NCBI GenBank assembly: GCA_026874595.1
Contig: CM049306.1
Span: 20,517,019 to 20,581,018 of the forward strand
Origin: Sipunculus nudus
Taxonomy: Eukaryota > Annelida > Sipuncula > Golfingiida > Sipunculidae
Reading direction: 5' to 3'
Length of the DNA: 64,000 bases
How positions within the stretch are numbered: position 1 is the stretch's first letter; each line of letters starts with the position of its first letter. Position numbers and translations under genes: made by a program. Below, piece after piece: positions 22,601 through 34,493 of this stretch. Under the pieces are notes generated by a model. The model worked only from the letters and a program-made list of their open reading frames with translations. It had not been told where the DNA came from and ran no database searches.

Positions 22601-24319
22601 GTATATATGATTTTAGTGGATCTTCGACAAATTTTCATTCCATTTACGCGTGTTACTTTTTTACGACCTTAGAGAAAACAGGACATTGTTTATACTTTGA
22701 GGTTACAGCCTGGATCCGTGACACATCGTCAGGAGATAATTAGAATAATCTGACGTCCTCTCTGACAAACAGATCATTAGTCGGAAATTATGCTAGGCCA
22801 TCCCGGGGGGTTTCCGTTTGGGCGACAGCATCCTGCTCATTAAGAAGTTAATTTCAGCATCAATATCACCATCAATAACACCTGCATGTGTTTGTTTCTA
22901 ATTTGCTGAAAACGCGCCTCTCCACACGCATATATATGTATCAAAATAACATTTAACATTACTTCTGTTTTAAGCCTTGAAGTTCACATATAAGTATGTA
23001 GATTGAAAAGGTGGATAAATCTGCAAGAGCGATTAAACTGGTCGTTTTTTATGAATTGGCTGACTGCCCATGCAGCTTTGTTTACATGTATTTCTTTCTG
23101 GCCAGTTGCGTCAAGTATATGTATGGGCGTTTCAGTGTCTCAATAGGACAATACACGGCTATATGATATGAATAACATAATCAATATAATATGCTATATT
23201 ATATACAAACGTAAATAAGCACACAAACAACATTTGGTTTGCCACCTATAGACTGCAATTGATCTCGAGTGCTAATAAGGCATGAAATTGCTTTTTTATT
23301 ATAGTATGAATAACAGGAAAGAAGGCGGGCGTTCACATCAGCTCTGGAAATTAACACCAAGACAATAAAAATGAAAATTCCTGTTCAATTTCTTATGGGT
23401 GTAAAACTGTTTTCATCTGGGCGTTAGCTGGTCCATAATACATGGAGTTTCGGCAGTTTAACTTTATCTAAGTTGAAGACTTCATGTTACCATGTTAGCA
23501 CATGTTCCTGTTTAAAGGGAACATTCAGTCAAATTTTATTTTCAGATTAGACAGAATCCAAACTTAATCATGTTTATTGCGGAGTCAGTGTGAGTGTTCC
23601 CCGGGATATAATTTGTGTAGTAGATGCAAAATGTCATGTTTAGTCTGTTATACAATAAGAAAGATGGCGATATTAAAAAAAAAAATGGCAGATTAATTCC
23701 AAACAGTAAATTGCCGATAAGGAATAGGGCATGTGTCTAACTTTAACGAAACGAAAACCATACATTGTAAAGTATGTTACAATATTGCAATAAAATCCAT
23801 ATTATAAAAACTCTATTTTTTTAACATCTTCAGTTTCTTAACACCACTAATGAAAGGCAAGGTAACGTGTACGTAACATGCTCAGACAATTACATTTAAA
23901 ATACCGATTGGTTGTTTAATGTCACGAATATTCAAAATTCAAAATGTAATTATTAAGGTAATGCTGGTGCCATCTGTTAATTAGAAACAAGATTAAGAAG
24001 ATTTAGTTTTGTCTAGAGGTTTTCATGTGTCATAGCAGCATTTAGTCCCTCAACCAATGAAGTGTAAAACTGTGTAACCATTTTTAAGTTTAAGAGAATA
24101 GTCATCAACGTTCAGTGGGCATCCACTGTTGGAACAGACCATATATTCACGATTCGATATGACTTTTATTCTTAAAGATCTAAATGACGCAATATAATGA
24201 TGAATTACGTAAAAGCTTAAATCTGTTTAGTCTCTATTTGTTTCTTGTATTGTATATATGAGGTTTATGTTGTAAGCCACATGTATAGAATGTCCAGTAC
24301 TTACAAAAAGAGAATATCC

Positions 24320-24322
<3 letters not shown>
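22599..24322. other. AT-rich non-coding sequence
   Basis: No gene or repeat recognised on either strand. Confidence 0.55.
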
Positions 24323-24370
<48 letters not shown>

Positions 24371-24434
24371 CAGAGAGACAGACAAAGAGACAGAGAAACA
24401 GAGAGAGACAGAGAGAGAGAGAGAGAGACAGAGA
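24323..24434. repeat. (GA)n microsatellite with GACA interruptions
   Basis: A pure GA run followed by irregular GACAGAGA blocks. The apparent frames across it are low complexity. Confidence 0.95.
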
Positions 24435-24505
24435 GTTTGTGGATTGTACGATTATGTGTTTTAGGGCTGTGGGTATAATCATTGGAAGTTTGCCGCTATA
24501 TTTCA

Positions 24506-24511
24506 ATATTA

Positions 24512-24561
<50 letters not shown>

Positions 24562-24562
24562 T
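24506..24562. repeat. (TTA)n microsatellite
   Basis: About 18 ATT/TTA triplets with one ATTG interruption near the start. Confidence 0.95.
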
Positions 24563-24724
24563 AAAAGTAATATATTTGGAAAATCTTTGTCGTATGCCTT
24601 TCACCTACTGCCCTCATGAATGTTTCCTTTTATTGCGTTTCACCATCTGTATAATATTTGGCTTGTTTATGGTAACCATGTGTTATAAACAAATATCTGA
24701 CCGTTATCCTGGTCTTTTTACGGG

Positions 24725-25115
24725 CTTTGAATTCCCCAGACAAGTACTGACACCTATCGACAGAAATATGAACAAGGCCGCCAGTGGTGGGCAAGGATAT
24801 ATGTCTTCGATAACATGTTCTTTTCTTAAACCAAACAAAAGGAATACAGTGAATCGGTGTGATATTAAGTCAGAACTCAGATGTCTAAAGGATGAGACGT
24901 TTAAATTTTCATGGAGAGTGGTATAATGTGGGAGGTGCACACCTGTTTTACACCAGCCTGTGAACTCAGAATGCAAGTCCGGTTGGGTCAGCTACCTGTA
25001 TCGACCCGCCAGCTGGGGGGGGGGGGGGGGGGGGGGCGTTCTGTAAACAGCTGTTGCTCTGGTCAATACAGTCGTAAGGTCAGTTAGTGTTACTAGAAGA
25101 CTGACAATTGATTAA
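24725..25115 (+). repeat. Unclassified dispersed repeat, copy A
   Basis: It shares ordered blocks with 26495-26880: TGACACCTATCG, GGGTCAGCTACC, a CCAGCTG block, then AGCTGT and GTCAATA. Identity is patchy, so the copies are old. A 22-base G run (25015-25036) sits just after CCAGCTG, where copy B has ordinary AT-rich sequence. A 116-codon frame over part of it is not conserved in copy B, arguing against coding. Confidence 0.6.
25015..25036. repeat. Poly(G) run of 22 bases
   Basis: An uninterrupted G homopolymer in the middle of repeat copy A. It could form quadruplex DNA and is prone to length error in assemblies. Confidence 0.95.
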
Positions 25116-25449
25116 TATTACGGAGATGGGAAATCAGGAGTGACCGGGACCCAGTCAAGACAGAATTCACATTATTTTCAGCTCTTCCAACCTCTGTTGT
25201 CCTGTATCTGCGGAATATTATTTTAGTTTTTTTTTCACCTGGAAATTTTTTAAATCACGCACACAAACGCAACTAACACACGTATATATATTGTAATTGA
25301 TTCCTTCCTGGATATTAAATAAATACATTGATAAAACCCTGAGAAAACAGTCTATACAGCATAACATTCCAAACTAATGGCAATAAAGTTAATTGTTCAA
25401 ACGCGAAGGCAGCTTCATTTGCCAGCTGCTTAAAATGCCTTGTACAAGT

Positions 25450-26138
25450 TAACACTCCTTTTAAAACACCCCTAAAACACTCCTAATTAAAACACTCCTA
25501 CAACACTCCTACAACACTCCTAAACACTCCTAAACACTCCTAAAACACTCCTACAACACTCCTACAACACTCCTACAACACTCCTAAACACTCCTAAAAC
25601 ACTCCTACAACACTCCTACAACACTCCTAAAACACTCCTACAACACTCCTACAACACTCCTACAACACTCCTAAAACACTCCTAAAACACTCCTAAAACA
25701 CTCCTACAACACTCCTACAACACTCCTAAAAAACTCCTAAAACACTCCTACAACACTCCTACAACACTCCTAAAAACTCCTACAACACTCCTAAAACACT
25801 CCTAAAACACTCCTAAAACACTCCTACAACACTCCTACAACACTCCTACAACACTCCTACAACACTCCTAAAACACTCCTAAAACACTCCTAAAACACTC
25901 CTACAACACTCCTACAACACTCCTAAAAAACTCCTACAACACTCCTACAACACTCCTACAACATTCCTAAAACACTCCTACAACACTCCTACAACACTCC
26001 TAAAAAACTCCTACAACACTCCTACAACACTCCTACAACACTCCTACAACACTCCTAAAACACTCCTAAAACACTCCTACAACACTCCTAAAACACTCAT
26101 AAAACACTCATAAAACACTCCTACAACACTCCTACAAC
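25450..26138. repeat. Minisatellite of 10-11-bp units
   Basis: About 60 units of ACAACACTCCT or AAAACACTCCT, with some 10-bp AAACACTCCT forms. One position switches between C and A from unit to unit, giving a two-letter variant code along the array. Neither strand contains a plausible protein. Confidence 0.95.
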
Positions 26139-26316
26139 AGCCGAAACAAAGGCTTCACTCATGCTCGGACACCTCTGGTCTGCCCGAACAGAAACATTGT
26201 GTAAAAAGGAATAAAAGATTTACATGTAATTTATTAATTTAGTAATGTCATATAAGGTAGTCACTTTATATACCATCTGTTCCGTTCCATGTTTATTTGC
26301 CAAAAAAAAATCCAAG

Positions 26317-26334
26317 CCCCCCCCCCCCCCCCCC
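26317..26334. repeat. Poly(C) run of 18 bases
   Basis: A C homopolymer followed by ACACAC and preceded by an A run, about 180 bp before repeat copy B. Confidence 0.95.
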
Positions 26335-26494
26335 ACACACCTGCCGCGGCAACTCATCATGCTCATTTCTTAAGGATGTAGTTATGCCTAGTATTATCGA
26401 GAATATGGTTATGGTGTTCAACAGGCAAAGAGATAGGTGTCTCTTAGGACGCAGGTTCAAGTAAAAAGAGACATGCACATTCGGGCAGCAATTT

Positions 26495-26880
26495 CCAAAA
26501 TTTCCTCAAGTATGTGGTGACACCTATCGGCGAGAATTTGAATATATGACCTCGATAAGAGAACATGAAAAGAATTGTCTACAGAGCTTGGCCCTAAAAT
26601 AAAAGCCTGCACATTGGCATATCCAGTTCCCATGGAGATAAGGAATGGAAACAGGCACTTTCTTTAATATGGCTTTCAGGTACAGTGATATTATGTTAAA
26701 TAATAAATGAGTTTTAAATGAGGTTATGCGCTATACAACATTAGTCCAGTAGGGTCAGCTACCGGCATAGAGCGACTTACCAGCTGTTAGGTGTTATATA
26801 AAAAGCTGTCCTCGTGTCAATAAGGCTGTGAGGCTGTAAGAGTGAGTTCACTAGTGACCTTGGCTGAAGAGATCGAGCAA
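26495..26880 (+). repeat. Unclassified dispersed repeat, copy B
   Basis: Collinear with copy A at 24725-25115 and in the same orientation, about 1.77 kb away, with the 10-11-bp minisatellite between them. The best-preserved blocks are GGTGACACCTATCGGCGAGA and TAGGGTCAGCTACCGGCATA. Confidence 0.6.
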
Positions 26881-27417
26881 TATAAGGTATATACAACGCA
26901 CGGTCTGATTATACTGTTAAATCTCCTGTATGTGTCTTTTAACACAAAGGAGCACCCATTGAAATTTTGTTTTCCTTTTTTTTTATAAATTTGCGTAACG
27001 GCTTTTAATTGTAAGCTTTAATTGATGGACGATTGAAATGCTTGATGAACTAGAATAAAGTCAATACCATATACCTGACAAACTTTTTTGGAAATGTAAT
27101 AAACCGGCGGTGTATTTTCTAATTGTGTTAAAATTGTTACGCATATATAGTCCCTTTAGTCAACATGATCACTTCTGTCAAGATAATCAGACATTTATAC
27201 ATACATCAAATGAATCCTTTAATAAGACAGCCTCCTAAAAATTACCGAAACCTATATTCGTTCACTTACAGGTAACTTTATATTATATTATACTATATAT
27301 TATATTATAATTATATTTTATGGATGGAAGGAAAGAGGGATGTTTGGTTGACTGTTAAATGTTTGACGACACTAAAATGCCTTCAGATTATTTTCACTAT
27401 TAAATGTTATGATCATT
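26881..27417. other. AT-rich non-coding sequence
   Basis: Nothing recognised. TATAT-rich segments lie at 27280-27320. Confidence 0.55.
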
Positions 27418-27463
27418 TTAATAATAATAATAATAATAATAATAATCATAATAATTATAATAA

Positions 27464-27494
<31 letters not shown>

Positions 27495-27540
27495 TATTAT
27501 TATTATTATTGTAATTATTATTTTTATTATTATTATATAT
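27418..27540. repeat. (TAA)n/(TTA)n compound microsatellite
   Basis: TAA triplets to about 27491 give way to TTA triplets, forming a quasi-inverted repeat that could fold back on itself. Confidence 0.9.
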
Positions 27541-29870
27541 TTTATAAGGCGTAAATGACCGCAATCCTCTGGCTGAAACATGGTTACTGAGAAGTTCTTG
27601 AAGCGATGCTTTTATTTTACTATTTATTAAATTGTGTTGCATAATAATTGTTTCTTGTTAAATGCATCGCCTAATGTTGTCCTAATCGACATTTTACTTG
27701 AAAATTTCAATAAAGACCCATTAATTACAACCTGGTTCGCATGACGTGCCGATGGTTGGTTGTATTTCGCAGTTTGCATTACATCCAGCAGAGGGCATTA
27801 GAGGCGCACCCCATGCTGAAAGATATCTAGAAAGAAGTATTCAGACTCCTTTTTTTTTGGATTTGGGCAGGGCCGCCCGATTTGAAAATCTTTAATAAAA
27901 CGAACGCAAAAATTAAATTAAAATTAACTGCATTAAAAAATCATAGCAAAAGTTTTATACATATAGATGTTCCCAGAGAAAAAGGCCCAATGACTGTTGA
28001 CTAGTTGACTTCTATTCTTGCAGGTGGCGTGCGTGTGCCAAATCACAACGAAAAGGCAGCTTGTGAATCCCCATTAAAAAAAAAATCACGGTCAGAACTC
28101 TCAATGCAGTGAAGCCAAAATGACCACTAGCTCCAAACAGTCGAGGGAATACATCTTGATTTCACGTTTGTTTTTCTGTTGTTTTTTTTTTTTTTTTGTT
28201 TTTTTTTAGCGAAGGGTTAGAAATAATGTAGGCGTTGTGTGGTATATTAAGATTTCCCCGTCTTGATTTTGAACTTAAGTTAAAAAAGGAAAAGAAAGAA
28301 AATGGTAACCTGCTCTCTTTCATTCAACCCCCGCGGGGCCTTTACAGTCGGGTGATTAAACGATCGGCGATCAAATGCTGTAGCTACAGAAAAACAGATA
28401 ATTATGGATACGTTAAACTTAAAGGTTGAAAGGGACTTAATAATATTATATTTAAATAAACGCATGAGATTTTAGTTTAAATATCATATATTCCCATTGT
28501 CTTGTAACCAGTGCAAATGTGAAATCCCCTTGGGGAGGTAAGTGCAGGAAGGGTCCGGCAGCTGTAGTTCTTGATTTTCACGCTACACCGCATGCGCGTG
28601 TGACCCAGTGACGTTATGAGCAGACGACCGCATGTCGTTCCCGCCCCCGTCTGGACTTCTATACAAAATGCTCATTGGATTAAACCGCATACAAAAGACC
28701 AGACACCAGCGGAGCTCAACATATGGCCAGAATCGACAATATGGCAATAAGGTCAAGGACGTTAACGCTCCGCATTTTTAATGTTCACTCACCCTGCGTC
28801 TGTTACCGGCGCTGAGTATTGGTGACATTTTTTGCCGGTAACTATGTTGAATCCTTTGATCTGTACACGGTTATGACATTTATAGGGGTACTCCACCGTA
28901 TGCTCACGTTGTCTCTCCATCTGTTTCTCTCAATGCATTTCCGGATCTAAATGTTTTTCACTGTTTCATAGATATCCACTTATATATATTAGATTTATGT
29001 CTATTTATGTCTATTATTTTCAAGATTTTGAAAGTTGGTCTTCATTTCATTGGCCGATGTAAGGAAACAGAGAGACTGTAGCTTTAGGTAGCTCTGGGGT
29101 CTTATCAATATTTGAACATGTGGCATGTTACATTATCAATGTAGATGTTTTTTTTTAATCAAAGCTACACTGACATCAGTGTATAGTATACGTTTATATA
29201 TATACGCTGTAACTTCTTCCAGATTCAATACATAGAATGTATGTTTAGAGCTTTAGTTGCATAATGACCACAAAACAAGTGAAGCTTTAATATTCATATA
29301 TATGCAGCTTTAGCCGTGTATATATGTCATGCAATAATGGAATAATTATCCTTTAGCAAATAAAAAATAAAGTAATTATACCAACTATTAAAACTTTGAA
29401 GCTCTTTCAAAATAATGAGTAAAATCCGCAAAGCAACTTGCATTCGTCAGATAAAGAGCTCACCTGAAGTTGTCATGTCATATAACCAATTTAAGTACAT
29501 TACATGTCCTGCATGACAGAAAATATATAGAATTATTTAAATTATGGATCCTTACATGTTTGACAGATTCATGTATATTTACAACTTATTTGCTTCTGTC
29601 CCCTTAGGTTAAGAACATTTCACGGGTTTATGATTCTAAATTTTCTAAAAATTTATTTATTTTTATTACTGTCTGCTTCTCTGAGACCACGAATACATAA
29701 ATCATTCCCGCTACTGATAACATGAATTCGAGGGAGGGATATAGAACCGAATGATGAAACGTCTTTTTGTTTCTGGTGTATTTTTTAGAGACAGTTGGCA
29801 GTTAAAATTTGGAAAAGAACATGCTGTTAGCGCAGGTCTCTGGTCAAAGCCGGACCCAGCATCACTGGCA
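27541..29870. other. Non-coding sequence with a few regulatory-like motifs
   Basis: A CTCF-like core CCAGCAGAGGGC lies at 27785-27796. A T-rich run lies at 28174-28208. A GC-richer patch at about 28540-28680 contains GCATGCGC (NRF-1-like) and TGACGTTA (CRE-like), which could mark a promoter. I see no downstream exon to support that, and no protein domain in any frame. Confidence 0.4.
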
Positions 29871-30118
29871 TCCTCATGTATCATCAGCATATTCGTCGTC
29901 GTCATCGTGATCATCATAATCATATTCATCGTTGTTGTATTCGTCGTCATCATCATAATCATAGTCATCGTTGTTGTATTCGTCGTCGTCGTTGTATTCA
30001 TCATCATCATCATAATCATAGTCATCGTTGTTGTATTCGTCGTCGTCGTTGTATTCATCATCATCATTTTCATCACCATCATCAGAATCATCGTCGTCGT
30101 CAATGTCGTCCTTGTAGC
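29871..30118. repeat. Trinucleotide-rich (TCA/TCG)n array with a 57-bp duplication
   Basis: Built from TCA, TCG and TTG triplets. A block around 29955 recurs 57 bp later around 30012. Both strands give frames of about 120 codons (Val/Ile runs one way, Met/Thr runs the other) that merely reflect triplet repetition. Confidence 0.9.
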
Positions 30119-30343
30119 AGCAGCATGATATTAAATGCCATTAAGCTGTTGCTATTATTTTTGTTCATTTCCTTCTTTCTTCTTCTTTTTTTATTTCTTT
30201 TACTTCTTCTATTTCTATTATTAGCAGAGTAGTAGCAGTTGTGGTGTTAGTAGTAGTAGCAGCAGTAGTACACATGTAGCAACAGGACTACTGGTAATGG
30301 CTTTATATTTTGTCATAGTGATCGACTGACCTGTGTTTCTTTA
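30119..30343. other. Pyrimidine-rich then (AGT/AGC)n-rich non-coding sequence
   Basis: TTCTTCTTT-type sequence to about 30220, then GTAGTAGTAGCAGCAGTAG near 30250. No gene seen. Confidence 0.6.
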
Positions 30344-30356
30344 GACAGGAATTAGT

Positions 30357-30536
30357 AAAATTACAAACGATAATAAACTTTATCTGCCTTAAAGGCAAGA
30401 TGGACATACACGGGGTGCGGGTGAACTGCAGGTTTTTCGGCGACCCCGGATAAAACGGTATCTCCACATGAGACGCCCCGCATGATGCCCTCGTGTGGAA
30501 GACCAGCGGGCAGTCTCTTGACGGCTCGTTCAGTCT
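30357..30536 (-). mobile_element. Retroposon-like insert between 13-bp direct repeats
   Basis: GACAGGAATTAGT occurs exactly at 30344-30356 and 30537-30549, flanking 180 bp that is GC-richer than its surroundings except for an AT-rich left end. On the minus strand the insert ends in AT-rich sequence (about 30357-30385), a likely retroposon 3' tail, so it may be a 5'-truncated LINE or a SINE. I recognise no reverse transcriptase residues in it. The minus-strand frame at 30303-30668 crosses both borders and is therefore not the gene of the insert. Confidence 0.5.
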
Positions 30537-30549
30537 GACAGGAATTAGT

Positions 30550-31464
30550 GTACGTAGTACGAGGTAGCCAACCTTACGGCGATGTTTTCCTGTCTGATAG
30601 CGCTCTCTGTCACCGATCTGCCGAGTGTCGTCTAGACCATCCCCATTCCGCCCAGAGGCCCAGACCAATTACCATTGATTGGCGAAGTGTAACAGGAGGT
30701 GGCGACGTCTGGAGAGGCGCTCGATAACTAAACCAATGGATGATTTGTATGACTTTCTTGGTCTTATTGGAATCATACAGAAATATAGCATGCTTAAAAA
30801 GATAAAATCTACACACTGTCACTCAGTGGGAGGTGATTAATCATTTTAGATTAAAAATGCTATGTCAAGCTATGTGTTATCATTAAGATGCATAATGAGT
30901 TCTTTTGATCACGGCACAAAGATCTGAGAAACAACGTATCCTTTCATGTGAAAGTGATGATCACAATCTTAGATTAAGACTTTAATACAGAGATGTAGAT
31001 GTACATGCACCAATGTGCCCGAAGTCTCGATAGTCACGATAATGTAACTATCTAGATTTAATCATATTTCGAATAATTTCAGAACGACTTTCACACTGAT
31101 GCACACAGCAACATCTTAATAGATCACACAGATGAGCGAAAAATATTAAAAAGTGTGTGTACTGGTAGAAACTCTAACATTTTAAAAACTTGTTCGTCAC
31201 ATGGACTCGGAATCTATAAATGATGTATATACTGAAATCGTACCTTATCCTTTAACAAGCAGTCTTGGGGTGTCACCATATTTGTAATAAAATAGGAGAC
31301 AACTTAATTTTTAACGCAAGCTCGAATTTCACATGGAAACTGGCCTTAAAAATGATGCATTGTCAGAGAAAACGTTATCTTTCAGCGAGAAATCCAACAA
31401 ATGAAAGCAAGTTTGATCGACTTGACATTTATTACTAGTAACTCTACATCATGTAACTATATAA
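30550..31464. other. Non-coding sequence
   Basis: No gene or named repeat recognised. Confidence 0.55.
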
Positions 31465-31472
31465 CATGTTTA

Positions 31473-31910
31473 CAGTGATGTAGAGTCGATCGAGTCCATG
31501 CAGGTGCACAATCCGAGTTTATGTCCGAATCCTTGAGTCGCAAGTACAGGTCCACCTTCTTGGAGTCCGGGTCAGCTCGAACCCGAGTCCAAGTCCAATG
31601 AAAGAAATCTCTTTATAAAAAGAAATTTAAAGTGCAACTTTGAGATTATTTTGAGAAGTAATTTATAGTAGTTTACAACTTTTACTTTAAGCTTTTATTA
31701 CATTTAGCTCCCGATGCAGCCTAAAACTTGGTATATAGTCTTTTGTGTAATATTCTGTAACTCGCTCCTGTATATATGTCTTTATGACATGTGGCAGAGC
31801 ATTCCTTCTGCTAGACTCGTGATGAACTCTGCCTGCATGATTAATTTCGAGTCCTTTTATCCCCGGGGCCTAGTACAAGTCAAAGTCCTGACTCGAGTCA
31901 ACCATCACTG
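31473..31910. mobile_element. hAT-like MITE with GAGTCC-rich interior (438 bp)
   Basis: The left end starts CAGTGATGTAGAGTCGATCG. The right end, read on the other strand, starts CAGTGATGGTTGACTCGAGT, giving terminal inverted repeats with a perfect first 8 bp. The flanks CATGTTTA (31465-31472) and CATGTTTT (31911-31918) match at 7 of 8 bases, as expected for a hAT 8-bp target duplication. Both subterminal regions are rich in GAGTCC/GGACTC hexamers; the middle is AT-rich. No transposase is encoded. Call basis: termini, duplication length and symmetry. Confidence 0.8.
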
Positions 31911-31918
31911 CATGTTTT

Positions 31919-32615
31919 TTTTATTATGTCTTTTTTCTTGTGGATATTCTAATTGACGTTTTTAAAGGCCTAATATGTATGCTGTGACCCATATATGATT
32001 AGTTGAATGAAATTAATTTAAACTTAGGCCACTTCATACATACAGAAAGGATCTTCTGCGAACTATATGTTTGAATTTGAATGTTATTAAAATAATACAA
32101 CGAAAAAAAACATAAAATTTGCCATGAAGAGGAAGCCTGAGTCCATGAACCACCCTATAGACTCAGATGTGGCTCTATTGTAAACACAGACATGCAGAGC
32201 CACATGCAACTGGATCTACGAACCACCCCGGAATCGCCCAAATGCGTGTGTCTTTTAATATTATAACAATATATATTATTCATATATAAATCTAAGTACA
32301 TATTCATTTTATGTAAACATGAACCTAGATATCTATAACTTTCAAATGAAGTCCTTTTACCACGCCCCGCAGTTAAGGCCCGCCTCAGGAATGCCATATA
32401 TATAAACGATGACGTCAAAGAATGTCCAGAAAAGCACGTTAGATGGGAACGCTATATGGTACGTTACCCCAGCATTATAAGATGAAGTATATACATGGTG
32501 TGCATTGTGAAATATAAAGTATATTTCATCTTTATCGCCATGGTAACACACCCAGACTGACCCAAAATTGCATTCTTATTATCCTTGCAACCTGATTATT
32601 AAAATAACATATATG

Positions 32616-32678
<63 letters not shown>

Positions 32679-33259
32679 ACACACATCTTTAAAAAGACTC
32701 TAGTTGAGAATGGTGTATTAAACTTCATTTAATTTCCCGTTTGTGCAACATACAAATTAGAATTCTCATAAGTTATATATACGGCCCGTATACAATATAT
32801 AAATTTACACTCAACACACGATTACACGTGTGTATATCACTTCTGTTACCATTGCATGCTGTGCTGTCAAAAGCATGCATGCATATACAATGTACGGTAT
32901 AGTGCATATGTCCGATTAAATGTCCTTCAGTTCGTATTGATTTCTGTAACAGCTGTTCCTATAGATGAATAATGACTATATTGTCGATTCCGCCCGCTTC
33001 GACTTCGTGAGTCGGTGATTATATGTATACATATGTCAATCTATATAATTTCCGTGTCCTGACGTCCATTTGTGCTCATGATAAAGTATATTTTCTGATT
33101 GATATAAGCCCTCCATGAACGTCAGTACTTATAGGTGACGCATTGAGATCAGTGTGCATTAAGATCAGTAATATCAGTGGGCATAAGCGTTGGCATGTGT
33201 ATGTATATACTAGTACGTTAGGCTACTATCTATCTGTCTCTCTTTCTGTTTGTCTGTCC
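31919..33259. other. AT-rich non-coding sequence with a (TA)n tract
   Basis: A (TA)n microsatellite occupies 32619-32675 and is followed by ACACACAC. No gene recognised. Confidence 0.6.
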
Positions 33260-33413
<154 letters not shown>

Positions 33414-33790
33414 CTTGAATGCATATTAATCCCCACAGCATATACGGAAACAATCAACATTAAGAGAAAGTTAATGTTTTTTTATAATCATATTTTTTAT
33501 AGAGGAAAACGTGCAATGATTTGACATTAAAAAACATTTTTAAATGCCCTATATAAATAAAAAAATAATCAGCATGTTTCCCCCCCCCCTTTTTTTCACT
33601 GGAAGAAAGATACAAGATACACTATTGTGGTTATTTCCTGTAAAATTATTGGGTTTAACAAAGTAAAATTTAATGGGGTTACTTATCATTTATATAATTC
33701 TTTACTTTTTTTTCAGCTAATAGTTTCCCTGCATGGGAAGTAAGGTTGTCATCTTGTAACTTATCTCTAAATGATTCTTTTCATATGTAA

Positions 33791-33840
33791 GGCGTGACCA
33801 CTGTGTTAAAAGTGGTCACGGTCAAACGCACGGTCACGCC
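33791..33840. other. Compound hairpin with two alternative stems
   Basis: The arm GGCGTGACC (33791-33799) is complementary to GGTCACGCC (33832-33840). An overlapping arm CGTGACCACT (33793-33802) is complementary to the nearer AGTGGTCACG (33811-33820). The two stems share the same left arm, so only one can form at a time. Confidence 0.75.
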
Positions 33841-34453
33841 TGTCATGCATGCGTCGGAGGTGCCACATGCGTGCATGAATATATGGTGCTCCGGATGGGG
33901 CTGAACTGTAACAGTAAAAATTGTTTATCTGCCATATAAATCAAGAAGCCAGTATGTAGAATATTGTACACATGCACTGATATTGTTCACACCGTATATA
34001 TATATATATATGTCTAAACCAAAACGATAACGTCATATCGACATATATATATGACTGCGTCATGGTCTGATAAATATACGCTACTCACGAGTAACGCTAC
34101 CATACATGCATGCCGTATATATTGAAAAATCTTTACTTTATAATGCGATAAACTTACTGATAAATAAGATATCTACTCGTTTAATTTGCATACATTTTCC
34201 AACTGAAACGGATTTAAACAAAGGGCAAGACAGCAAAGAATTAGCACCGTTGATATTAGCTGAAAAAAACGTGAATTTGTAAAATTATGAAATAAAAATC
34301 AACTTACAGTTTAACATGTATATATATTCATATTATATTACAACCAGACACGTATGCAGACGGCCTGTCCAATGGATCCCTTTTGCATGCCTCAAGTTAG
34401 TATTCATGTTCAAAATATAGTACGTTTTTATCTTTTAATTCTACTCTAGTCTG

Positions 34454-34493
<40 letters not shown>

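Noticed and set aside
28540-28680. GC-richer patch with NRF-1-like and CRE-like motifs as a promoter
   Set aside because: The motifs are short and no exon follows that I can recognise, so it is mentioned only in the regional note.
29711-30232. Frames of 118-130 codons on both strands
   Set aside because: They are Met/Thr, Val/Ile or His/Arg runs created by TCA/TCG triplet repetition.
30303-30668. 121-codon minus-strand frame
   Set aside because: It crosses both 13-bp direct repeats that bound an insertion, so it cannot be an ancestral host gene or the element's own gene.
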